DNA of 64,000 nt from Plecoglossus altivelis (lineage: Eukaryota; Chordata; Actinopteri; Osmeriformes; Plecoglossidae): contig BROE01000011.1 in the NCBI GenBank assembly GCA_036571765.1, positions 4,601,962 to 4,665,961 on the forward strand. The letters are read 5' to 3'. Below are positions 1 through 11,300 of this stretch, one piece after another. The translations under genes were made by a program, and so were the position numbers. The notes under the pieces were generated by a model that worked only from the letters and a program-made list of their open reading frames with translations, searched no databases and was not told where the DNA came from. Each line of letters begins with the position of its first letter. Within the stretch, counting starts at the first letter, position 1.

Positions 1-1197
1 TTCTTTTGTAATGTACAGCCATTTTCCTTTTCTGTCCATGTCACGTGTTCTCATCTTGAATTAGGATTCATTTGACTAAACGTATTGAATATTGATCAAC
101 TCAAAACACGACAGTAGAAAAAAAAAGACAGAGACAATTTAGTCTTTAATTTGTCCCTGACAAAAAGACAAACAGGTGTATTTTATCTGAGATTAATGGC
201 AAACCTGGAATATAACATAAGATTGTTCAAACAAAGGCAGTGAAACTCACATCGATTTGAGTTTTTTTTGCAATGAAAGACTTGTGTGTTGTATGAATCT
301 GTGGCTTTTGACTTAGTGATGTTGCAGATCAGTCATGGAGCTTGTTCATGTATCCAACGAAGAAAGCTATTTTACATACATATATGTGCATAGTGGGGAA
401 AAACTGCTGTGAAAAATCAGCCTGGTGTGTCTCTCTTATAACAAGATTCTAGGATCCATCACAACACATTTCCCCCTCCTTTCCACACCACGTATCCCAA
501 TCACAGACATGTCTCCCCTTTCCTTTGGAAACACCCCCCAGGTCCACATCTTCACTGCCCACCCCCATCATCAGCAGAACAGTGAAGTCTGGTTGAAAAC
601 AGCAAAGCAGAAGACAAGTGTTACCAGGTCTTTATAGAAACCCCACCAGACGTTAGACAGGCAAGAATCCCTTTAGTAGGCCAGATGTTTATGTTGGGAG
701 GATTAAAGTCCTATGTACACCCTCAGGTCCCTTCAGTGGCAGGTGATTACACGGAGATAAGAAAGGTGGTTGTGTTTTGACATGCCACCACGCCCCATGT
801 TGAGCCTATTTCAGAAGGACCCTTCAAAATCTACGAGCTGCATCCCAGCATTCCATCATGTGTTGTTGCATTCAAAACGTTCCCCATATTTTGCTGCCCA
901 CCCCATGTCATTATTGTGGTACAATCCAAACATACTTAGCATGTTTTGATTGTGTGCTCTGATCTCCTCAGAGACCCTGGGAGTCGTTCCAAACATCTTC
1001 TCTCCGATCAACCATCTCTTTCCACGGATTTTCTGTTCAAAACTAACCCTACAGCTAAAGAAGGGTCAGGAGGAGAGGGGGTCAGGAAGAGAGGGGGTCA
1101 GGAGGAGGGGGGGTCAGGAGGAGGGGGGGTCAGGAAGAGAGGGGGTCAGAAGGAGAGGTGGGAGGGGCCTGATTGATCATTCTTCTCCTCTTCTGGG
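1..1197. other. Downstream flank of tcf19, no gene seen
   Basis: No coding exon is supported here. The stretch follows the tcf19 stop codon on the minus strand, so part of it is probably the tcf19 3' untranslated region. It is mostly AT-rich unique sequence with a purine-rich minisatellite at its right end (listed separately). The open frames on the plus strand are short, lack family resemblance and partly run through that repeat. Confidence 0.5.
1074..1166. repeat. Purine-rich minisatellite, about 16-bp unit
   Basis: About six imperfect copies of a unit reading roughly GTCAGGAGGAGAGGGG run head to tail just beyond the tcf19 stop codon. Copies differ by GGA/AGA changes and in the length of the G run. 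It probably lies in the tcf19 3' untranslated region, where the transcript would be pyrimidine-rich. Confidence 0.85.
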
Positions 1198-3131
1198 TCA
1201 ATGGCAACCGCAGTGAAAGTCGGCGTTAGGGTCGAGCAGCAGGCTCTTGCGGTCGCAGTGCAGGCAGTCTATGTGGTACCAGGCGTCACACACGTCACAC
1301 TGGATCCACTGGACGGTCTCCTGCTGGGGCAGCAGGCAGCGTGGCGCCGCGCACGCCTCCACACCCGGGACCCCGCCCCCCTCCTCCTCATCCTCCTCGC
1401 CCTCGGAGGACGAGGAGGAGGAGCTGGAGGAGGACGAAGAGGAGGAGGAGGACGAGGAGGAGGATGAGGAGGAGGGAGACGGGAGGGAGGGCCGTGGGGG
1501 AGGAAGGTGTTTCCTGGGTCGGCCTCGTCGCTTCCTGTTGAGGGAGGAAGAAGGAACAGAATGTGGCTTGTGAGCACGTGTGTGGTCTTATAGCACAAAC
1601 ACTGAGAATGGCTTATGTGCTACTATCAATCCTGCAAGGTGATGAGGGGAATGACAAACTGTATAGTGAGGATATGTATTTACCCAGTAGCTACATGGAA
1701 CCTGGCGAACTGGGGCCTTCCCCTCTCCTCTTTACAGATCCTCAGGGAGGGCGAGGCCAGAGTGTAGTTCTCTCCTCCGACCACCAGGGGGGAGTATGCA
1801 GGGGAGTTGTGGGCCCTCCGCCTTCCACGCAAAGCAGAGGTAGAGAAAGCTTTCTGTTGGTGCAATGTTGAGACTGTAATACCAGTGTGTGAGCCAATCC
1901 TGTGGTGAGAATCCATCATATCGCGTCTCTTATTGGAGCTGAAAGTCACATGGTTCTGCTTGATGCTGGCTACCACGCCGTGGCAGTTTCTGATTGGTTT
2001 GTTCCCAGTGGTTGGTCGGTTCTTGAAGTCGAATGGCTGTCGGACATCCGCTAAGAAACGTCTGTCTTCAAACATCTTACCGGAGGGTGGAGGCATAGGG
2101 TGGAAGCCTTCAGACTCAGACTTATAGAGCCTCCTCCTCTTCTTCCCCCTGGGCCGAAGCCCCTCCCCCAGCCCACCCCCAGGGTTCCGGGGCTCGTCAG
2201 AGCTGTCGTCCTCCAGCAGCACCGTGTGGGCCGACTTACGCCGGCTCTTCGACGAAGGCGGGACCGACTTGGAAGAGGTCATCACCGAGGATGTGCCGTG
2301 GGAGAAGGGGGGAGGGGTAGACGGAGGGAGGAGAGAGAAAGGGGGAGGAGAGTTGGAGCTGGGGTTAGAGGTGGTGCTGTCACTCCTCTTGAAGGTCCAG
2401 GGACTGCCCTTCATCTTGCTCAGGCTGCCGATGGAGTTGAGGATGACGGTGGCTCGGTTTATAGATAGGGCGGACAGGTCTAAGTTGGCCGCGGCCTTCC
2501 GGTCCAAACTGGTCCTGATCCGGTTCTGGATGTCCGAAGAGAAAGAGCCCGCCTTTGGGATTGTGATCGCATCGAAGTCTAGCGGGCGCACACGCACCTT
2601 CTGGAACAGGAAGTAGAACTCTGGTCTCCCGCACTTGGATTGGCTGCCAAAGGTGAGCGTGTCCCCATCCGAGAGCTCCCATTGGACACTCGCCTGAAGG
2701 CGAACATCGTTCACCCAGGTACCTGGCATGGTAGTGGGGGTAAGAAATGTACTTTAAAACACTGATCTGGGTCAAAACAGTATCCTTTCCTTGTAAGATT
2801 TTAAGACGACTATTACAATTCTGGGCGCATGTGTGTGCGTGCGTGCGTATGTGTCCTGCTCACCATGACTACTGCGGTCTTTAATCTGCACCTTCCAGCC
2901 CTCCTCCTCATCCTCTCCCCCTCCCCCCCACTCTCTTTCTGCATGCAGCTCCGCGTGTATCCTGGATACGGTGGCCGATTCCAGCGTAACGTCACACAGT
3001 TCCGGCGCACGGCCCAGCCGGAACACAGAGTGTGTGAGCGCCGGCCTGAACGTGTACAGGTCACGGGCCGAGTCGGTGAAGGAGGAGCCAATCCTCAGCA
3101 GCTGGAAACACGGTTGGGCACCTGACAACAT
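1198..3131 (-). CDS. tcf19: Transcription factor 19 (FHA + PHD finger protein)
   Basis: Nuclear chromatin-associated protein of the TCF19 family. Exon 1 (3131-2864) starts MLSGAQPCFQLLRIG, close to the human start, and with exon 2 (2722-2081) encodes the FHA domain, including SRIHAELHAE, SSHG, ELSDGDTLTFG and EFYFLFQKVRV, then ILNSIGSLSK and RRKSAHTVL. The last exon (1534-1198) encodes KRRGRPRK, a serine run of about 20 residues, an acidic stretch and the PHD finger (CAAPRCLLPQQETVQWIQCD onward), ending FHCGCH-stop. The FHA domain normally binds phosphothreonine and the PHD finger binds the histone H3 tail. The three exons total 1247 nt, one short of a multiple of three: exon 2 leaves one base while the PHD exon needs two. 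A missed small exon, a one-base assembly error or a real frameshift are all possible (see findings). Identity is very secure; the exon 2/3 join is not. Confidence 0.92.
1411..1480 (-). repeat. In-frame TCC/TCG tract coding poly-serine
   Basis: On the coding strand this is a near-continuous TCC/TCG/TCA run inside the last tcf19 exon, coding about twenty serines before the acidic GEEDEEE stretch and the PHD finger. It stays in frame throughout, so despite its repetitive nature it is not the source of the phase problem at the start of this exon. Confidence 0.85.
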
Positions 3132-6100
3132 GGTGACCAACCAGCAACGTCCTCCCCCCCCCCCACCGTCACCGCCAATAATGTACTAGGTGTGGTCTTG
3201 GGGAGACTTAAACAGTCATCGTTGTCCTGTCTTGGTCAGTGTGCGTGAGAAGTGGCTGACAAACAGGGGGAAATAAGTTGCCTGGCTGCATATAAACAGT
3301 GGACATTAAAACGTGTTCTACTGTGCAAACTACTATAGTCAATTTGACAATCTGTCTGCTAGCTTGACTGTCCTGGACTCTGTGACGAACGTTCCAGTGT
3401 TAAAGTGAACTTTAACACCTAAATGACAACCTGGAAGGATTTGGTGGTGACCTGAAAGACAAGCAAATTAGGAGATTGTTTCTGTAATACACTGGATATT
3501 CAGAGCGTTCATTACAATACTGATATTTGAGATTGCATTGTTAAGAACATTGAGAATATATTAGTACGCCTACTGCTTGCCGCAGCATTTTCTTTTGTAT
3601 TTACAAGCTCACTCATCTGGATGTTATCTGGACTGTCATCACGTTAATCACATTTGGGAATACTACAGTATATTACTAGTTTATCCAATGTGCAAGTTGC
3701 TGGCATGTGCCAACTGTCTCACACTGTCAGTGCAAACTCGCGCAATGACGACGACGAAATCTCTTGTTACACAAAATAAAGTATTCCTTCACAATGATTT
3801 TGCTACAGGAACACAGATAATGTTATCCATGTTATTAACCTTACTGCAAAACAGTAAAGTAGAACTTTTTTGTTGAAGTGATCGGTAAAGAAGTCACTCT
3901 AAACAACTGGATCAACGAGTCCAATAAAGTCGTAGCGCGGACAGCTAGCTAACAAGTTCCACAGTGCATTGTGGCAGTGAGTCATAGGCTTGACAATAAG
4001 GAAAGAGTTTGATTCCGTTCATTTTCACTATCACTTACTCCCTAAAACACGACGTAAGCTATTATTGACAGTGCATCTTTCACGGCATCATTTAATCGGT
4101 GAGGTAATTTGCAATCTGAAAAAGAATGGATCGTACTTAATTGTTTGAGAGGTCCCGGCAGTTTTCGCGTCCTTTTCTCCCAGGAAGTCCTTTGAAAATT
4201 GGCGCGCCAGTCTGTGCTTCCTTGCGCGAGAATCCACGCCACTTCCTCCTCACGCCGGTTGGCTGACAAGTCAGGCGGTAGGATCTAAACGCAGTCTATC
4301 TGGTATAGCGTACAGAAGTACACCATGATTATTTCGTGTTTAATAAGACAAGAAAATAACTGTGGTTTCCATAAACTTGAACGCTGGAGCATAATACCTC
4401 TTTTTGGTTTGAAGAAAAAAAACACACACACAAAAACACATGGCGCTATATCACTTGTCAGGCGGTCTCATCAAAAGTATTTTTTTATTTTTTTATTGGT
4501 TCACAGAAAGGAAAGAAAACCTCGCAAAAAGTCAGTGCATGATGCGAAAAAGTAGAACAGAGTACATAGTTAATCTTGATATATTTCTAGCATTCAAAGC
4601 CATTGCTTGTTCATGTAAAGAAGTATTATAAAAGTCAATCATTACCAGTTTGCAGCTTTGCAACTCATCTCATGTGAAATCATAATCAATATGTGAATTA
4701 ATTGATTTTATTCCATGATATATTTTAAAACATCCAAATAAACAATAAGGAGAAGCCTTCACCCGTAGCGCGATTTATTGGCTGAGAGTGAGACAGTGAG
4801 TGTGTTTCCTAAATAGATTAATGTTCGGCTAATGCAAAGACAATCACGGCCAATGCAAAGACAATCATGTGAAGTATCTTAAGTAGTATTTACTATGAAT
4901 GTTGTTTCTGTCACTATTTAAGGGTTTCTTTAACCTTCAACAAACATTCTTGACCAACAAGGGCAGGACTTGGTGAACTGTATCAAACATTATTGAAACG
5001 ACTGACATGACTGAATTAAAAATATACAAATTATTTTTCATATAGCACAAAAAGCCCACTCACAGCAATGAACCAGCGGGTTTAATAAATGGCAGATGGA
5101 TATAATTGATTAATTAACCAAATCTAAACGAACATTACATTAATGAAGGTGCAGTTACTGCCTGCGGCACAGAGATTAAGAATCCATTTAGAATACAAGA
5201 TGTCATACTCCATACGCCCCCCACCCCACCCCAAGACATCTTAAACCTTTTTAATACTAACTTCTCCTATCTACTTTCTTTTATAAAATTAAAAAACAGA
5301 ATTATTTGGAACCCATGCTACGAATGGTCCCATCATTGTGACATAGTGGTGCTTGTACCTAAGAGCGGTGCATCGTCCCAGTCCTTGTCAATGGTAAATA
5401 TTGACAATGAGAATACCTCCTGGACAGGTAATGTCAACATCTACAGTGCAATTCAAATATAGTTACCCCATGCTGCCTCACAGGCAATCTATGGGTCATG
5501 CATGCAGCCGTAAGTCTGGGATAGGCTAGACTAAAGCTAGAGAATGACAGATTATCACACAAGCAAATAAGATCATGATTAGCAATAGAGGGCCTGTGAT
5601 GACGGTGGCGGATGTTGCAATAGATGATCAGATAGTGAGAGAAAGATGCTGCAGTCATGGTATATAAAATCAAGCTCAAGCCTTGCAGCAAGAATTGTTA
5701 GGGGGCAATATGCATGCAGTATATATGTATGTACATGAGTGTACAAGAGGGGAGGTCATTGTGGTTTGGGTTTACATATGCTAACCGTTCTGTGTTTCTT
5801 ACCCTGTGTTTGCATGAAGTCTCATACAGCACTTGTATTGCTATTCTCAATCGTTTCTTCAATTGGCTAAATTGTAGCAGTGGAGAAATATCAAGTGGGC
5901 TACATTCCAAAAGAACCTTATATAAAATAGGGTTGCATACGAATCAAGAAATTCAATGTCTTTTCAGATTCCCTAGTCAGACCTGAGGTAAGTGTTTATT
6001 GCTCCTCATTGTTCTAACATTAATGTTTAGAACAGATCTGTGGAGAGTAGCAGGTGCTGAAATGGGGTAGCATTCCTGTATTGGAGTGCAGCCTTGATTG

Positions 6101-8314
6101 TTACCTGATGTACAGATGTGTACAAACAATGACCTAAGCGACTTGATCACCACCATTATATTTATAAATCCCAATCTTTCAGTCTTTTAGGTCTTTAGCA
6201 TTTCAAAGTCATGCCAATCTTTCATGTGATGTAATAAATCGTTCTCCAAAATCAGGATACTAAAAACCATGGACAACTTTGTACCACAATAGACTTGTCT
6301 CCTTGCTGCATGCTGCAAGAAAGACACCTTCTTGAAAGAAATGTTCCCAACAATTTTCCTATAACACATTATTATCAAGTCATGTATTGTAGACTTGAGG
6401 TGGTCTTAATTTCTCCTGCAAAATATTCCCCTTCTCCCCATGTGGCCTTTTCATATTATGTTAAATCTTAAATTAAACTAATTGAATAATTAAACGTTGA
6501 GGCATTTTTAGCTGAATGTATTATACATGGGCCTATATAAGCTGCTATAATATTCATAATATGAACAGTTTGTGCTTTTTGCCGCTGGCACTGCCAGTCA
6601 GCCTGCCTTTCTTCTAGACCTCACTGGTTATCATGGACATCTTCAGTTTCTTACAACATGACATCTGAGTATTATCACAGAAGGCAAGCAGACTATGATT
6701 AGTGTAGGGCTACTAATGTGAGGGCTGACTATCCATCTGGATGCTGAAGGGACTCAGAAACAGTCGATTCTCTCGTTTCCATTTTGGTTGTTTTCGGTTG
6801 AAACATTCTATTGAAAAGCTAGTTGACAAAGTCTGACCTGTAATGTTTCGCAGCCTTCAAAATTGAGATCTTTCTGTTCCCCTTTCCCCACGATTGGGTT
6901 TGATGACAGTCTGGCCGTGTGAGATGGGTGATGTCTGCGTGTTCAGTTCACTGGCTCTGTCAGCTCCTAATCCATCTCCCTCTGATATCTTCTGAGTCTC
7001 TCAGAAGGAAAGGGAGCTTTGGTGTAAACAGTCATCGACTCAGAGCTCAGTTTGTTTGGGGAAAAAAGGGCTGAACACTCGGAAAGGATTTGTGGGAGAC
7101 TGAAAAATGGAGGATTCAATTTCTGCGAGTAATTTGTCATAATATCTCATCTCAAGCATAATTCAGGGGGTTGTCAGTAAAGGGGAGATCAGTTCAGACA
7201 TTCTTTGCCAGATTCCAGTCCATCAAATATATTCTGGAACTGTTCCCAATGTGAGTTTCCAGGGCTAGTTTTCAAAACGTTTATCAGGAAAACATATTGT
7301 TGGATTTATGTGTAAGGGAGGGATGGGTTGTGAAGAGTTGAATGTTTTAGGATGAGAATGAAATAAATAATCAGATTCGATTATTTGCCATCTCTTCTGT
7401 GGTGCAAAAGATGAGTCATAGAGTGATGATGTCATGGACATGCATGCTCATGGTTGATGTTTTCACACCTTTGAAAGGTCTGACTGGGGTATAGAGGACC
7501 CTGCCACCAGCTAAGCTGCCTCTTGAATGGTGTGGTTATTCAATCTGTGTGCTTGTATCAATTAAAGGGAGGAAGAGGGAGGTTAATGGCAGAAGAGGGT
7601 AGGGGTAGGCAGGGTAGGGGTGAGAAAGGATGGTATGGGGGAGAGGGGAGGGGAGGGGGAGAGAGGATGGTAGGGGGGAGAGGGGAGGAGAGGATGGTCA
7701 GGGTAATTCCCTGTTCTGTAGCTGCTGAGACAAGCGTTTCCTCAGGCTGGCTGCAGAAGCTGATGTGTTGCAGGGTGCAGTGAATGACTGGAAAGGGACC
7801 ATACGGCCCTTGTTTTACTCTTTGTCCTGCACTGTATGGTTCTCTAAGCTCTACTGTGTCAGGCATATTCCCTCTGACAACCTGGCGCCTATTTGTCTTC
7901 AGTGAGATTCGTACATGCAGTCTGTGCTGTCATTACAAATTAAGATTGGCCTCTTCTACTGTGGAGGACATATTTGCTTCTAGTCAAGGTGATGCATGCA
8001 TTCATCCAATATACACAGAATTAATCTGTATGATTTTGTTTGCTTTATTTCTTTGTCAGTAGCACGTTAGAACTGTTATGCGGCTATGCGATAAACAGAT
8101 TCTTGATCTTGCATCAGAGGCTGGCTTCTTGCTTGTTTGTGAGTCAGTGATTTCTATCTGAGTGCAGTGAAAGATACCGGTCATGGATGATGATGTGTTT
8201 ATAGTAATGAGCAGTAACCAGAGCATGGCTCTGTTGAGACTGAGTGACAGATTGGCAGGATGGGTGTGGCGTGAATGCTGTGGATGAAGACTCCTCTGGG
8301 GTTCCTGGCTGCTC
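3132..8314. other. Intergenic region between tcf19 and the Ig-receptor gene
   Basis: No coding exon is supported in these 5.2 kb. The tcf19 5' end and promoter must lie at its left end. A CpG-containing patch at about 4190-4235 carries an inverted CCAAT box fused to an E2F-like core (ATTGGCGCGCC), which would suit a growth-regulated promoter, but it is about 1.1 kb from the tcf19 start and I cannot link the two. A GGGGAGAGGA-type purine tract sits at about 7565-7700. The rest looks like unique AT-rich spacer. Confidence 0.5.
7565..7700. repeat. Purine-rich low-complexity tract
   Basis: GGTAGGGG, GGGAGAGGGGAGG and GAGAGGATGGTAG motifs recur in irregular order over about 135 bases. This is low-complexity DNA, not coding; the open frames across it on both strands are composition artefacts. 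Confidence 0.75.
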
Positions 8315-11300
8315 TCAGGTGCTTTCAGCAGCTGTCTGGTCTCCAGCCTCTGGAGCTGGAGCTTCATCGACCACCTCTGTTGCTTGCGGTGAGCCCGCTT
8401 CCAGGTCACCTCTCCTGGGTGTGATCTCCGGCGTGGCGGTCCCCATCAGGTCTCCATCGGGGGTGGCGTCAGGCTGCGCTGCAGGGCTCCCAATGGTACT
8501 CGTGGCGGAGTCATTGTTCTGGTTGGCACTCAGGTCACCCTCGGCAATAACAGTAGCGGCAATGCTGTCAGAGTCACGGCGGAAGTTGTGGGGGGCATAG
8601 CTCTGGGGGGCATCGGTGTCACTGTCCAATGGCAGGGCAGCAGAGGTAAACTCCACCCCTGAGTCGCTCATCTCGAGGAAGTTCTTGTCGGAAGAAAGGG
8701 TGTGGTAGCGCCCGCCTTTGGACACCTCCAGACCCTGAGAGGACCAGAGAGAGAGACACAGAGAGAGAGAGACAGAGAGAGAGACAGAGAGAGAGACAGA
8801 CAGAGAGACGGAGAGTGAGAGACAGAGAGAGAGAGACAGAGAGAGAGACAGAGAGAGAGACTTTGTGTGTGAGTGCATGTACATGTATGATTTTGAGACA
8901 AAGGTGTCCATTTGTTTTGGGGAAACGGGAGGAGAGGATCCACGTCAGCGAGCAGGAACATGAATATTTCATACGAAACACTTTGTGCTCCTACACATTC
9001 AGGCTGAACTCCCGCTGTGGGCAAAAAAATGAAAATGGAAGCACTCGTCATCGTCCTCAAACCACCTCTGTCACAGCAGCTCACCTTGATGGTGACCTCA
9101 GTGCTCTCCGTAGGGTTGTCCCAGGTAGACTGTGAGATGGACTCCTCAGTGAACTTGTTGTAGGCTTCTTGGACCACCTGACAACAACAGCACAGACGGA
9201 GCAGATTAGAGGGGGGCGTCACACAACCACCTTGGGCACAGGAGGCAAACTCCAGTGCGTCACCTCACCACACTACCACGCGGTGGGAAAACGATGCACA
9301 GAGAGAAGGTGGAGAGAAGAAGGCACACAGAAAGCACATGGACAGTAGCTACAACACACAAAGCCCTTATATACACACATACACACGTGTGACTGGGGTG
9401 ACCAACCCCCAGTCCCCCTCCTGACCCAAATGGAGCACTCCTGGTTCAGCCAGTCATGGCACCAGGTAAATAGGTATAGCTGATGGGTGAACTCGGGTGT
9501 GCTAGGTTTGGGTGACAGGGCGGCAGCAGTTTTGCCCAGGGGCGGGCAGCCCCTCTTATGTATACACTCTAAAGGAGAGCTTGTAGTGTGACACGTACTA
9601 AGATAGCTGAGCTGTCAGAGCTGATCACCCATTTGGGAGGTTGAGCGGAAGCAAACGCTTCAGAGCAGATGAATGAGAAGACATTGAAGGGGGGGGGGTT
9701 ATCTAATTATATGTCCTAATGGACAGAGGAACTGCATTTCTAGCTAGAGTCATTGGCGTGGGCAATGTATTGATAGAGAGAGAAGGCAACAGAGAGAGAC
9801 TGAGAGTGCGGAACAAGAGAGGGAGAGAGGGGAGAGAGAAAGAGGGATGAGGCAGATCGATCGTTATGTGTCAGACACGTCCGGAAACTGCTGGGGGACC
9901 AATAGGGCCAATCGGTAAAGCTGTGGGAGTGTGTTCCCTCTGCCGGTCTGACAACCCACAAAGCTATCAGACATGATGTCATTGCTGCATCACTGCCATC
10001 CCCCCTCCCCCTCCCCTTCCTCTGCACAGCTCTGGAGCGGGTGGCTTCTCCCAGGGAGACAGACTGACCATAAAGGCTCTCACTGCGTGTCACATTACAT
10101 GGCTTTTAAATCACCTACTGTACACAAGCAGAGACGCAGGGGGCGTACAGTACAGCTGGAATGGAGGGGACTGGAATCAAATACACAAAAACACACAGGA
10201 ACACACACAAACACGCACAGAAACACCCACACGCACACACACATAAACATCACGTTAATTGCTATTGCCCTGCTTACCACAAACACGCTCACACACACAG
10301 TAGACACACACTATTTAAAGTACACACATGGCAAAACTAGACACAGACACAGATACGTGAGCACACAGTGCCAGTGACCCACACATACACATAGCTCTCA
10401 TCTTTACCTCTGGGTAACAGACCCACCCAGTGACACCGGTGTCATGTACTGTATGTGCATGTGTGTTCTGCCAGACAGTACTGCTGCGTCAGAGCAACAT
10501 GGACGGCAACATCTGTATGCTTCATATTTGCACTGAAGCTACGTCTGCCGTTACCATGACGACGGAGGAAGGGGGGGTCCTCGTGTCATGTTCATGTCGC
10601 CATGAAGGAGTAACTGCAGTTGTATAATTTTGTCTGTTTCGGAGGAGTCGGGAGGTTAGAAGAACAGCGGGGGTGGGAAGATTCGACAGATGGTCGGGGG
10701 AGGGGGCAGGGGGGGGGGCAGGGGGCAGGGGGGGGGGATCACTGAACTGATGGTGGCAGTAGGAGCCTGGCCTGCCCTCCACACAGCATAGTGAGTCTAT
10801 GGCTGATAGCCTTAGTACAAACACCCATACAGATTAGAGCACTTATACTGATAAACACTAGAGGAAGAAACACAGGAAGCCATAACTGTTCTCTCACCAA
10901 TGAAAGGCTCCGTCTGAGGGTCCTTTAAGAGGGAGAAACGCAACAACGCAGAGAAACGCATTAGCGTCATTAGCTAGCTAGCTTAACTCAGCACCCATGC
11001 TTACATCACAGGTACTCAGACTCAAGGAGGCAGATCCACTCTCAGAAAAGGGAATGCTTTTGTCTCTCTCCAGAGAACCATTAAAACAATCATCTGAAGG
11101 TTTCTAGAACCTAGGAACCTTTTTTGTACCGCATGTTCATACACACCTACGGAATCTTTATTTGGCACTGTTATCAACAAATGCACTGCACTGACTAATG
11201 GGGTGACAGAATGGCAGCTGATCAATGGCCTGTGTGTCCTACAGTTAAAACACAGATAGGAACAGGAGCACACAATCCTACTCTGGATGTAACACAGGAA

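Noticed and set aside
946..1573. Plus-strand open frames rich in Gly, Arg, Glu and Asp
   Set aside because: They are the antisense of the tcf19 serine-rich PHD exon and of the adjacent purine minisatellite.
8668..9222. Minus-strand frames with long Ser-Leu repeats
   Set aside because: They read through the GA/CT microsatellite in an intron. The real exons here (8734-8315 and 9177-9085) use defined splice sites.
10900..10926. Possible 25-nt exon (ccttaaag, then GACCCTCAG..., then gtgaga) in the Ig-receptor long intron
   Set aside because: Both neighbouring exons are phase 0 and join directly. A 25-nt insert would shift the frame of the well-supported tail into a stop.
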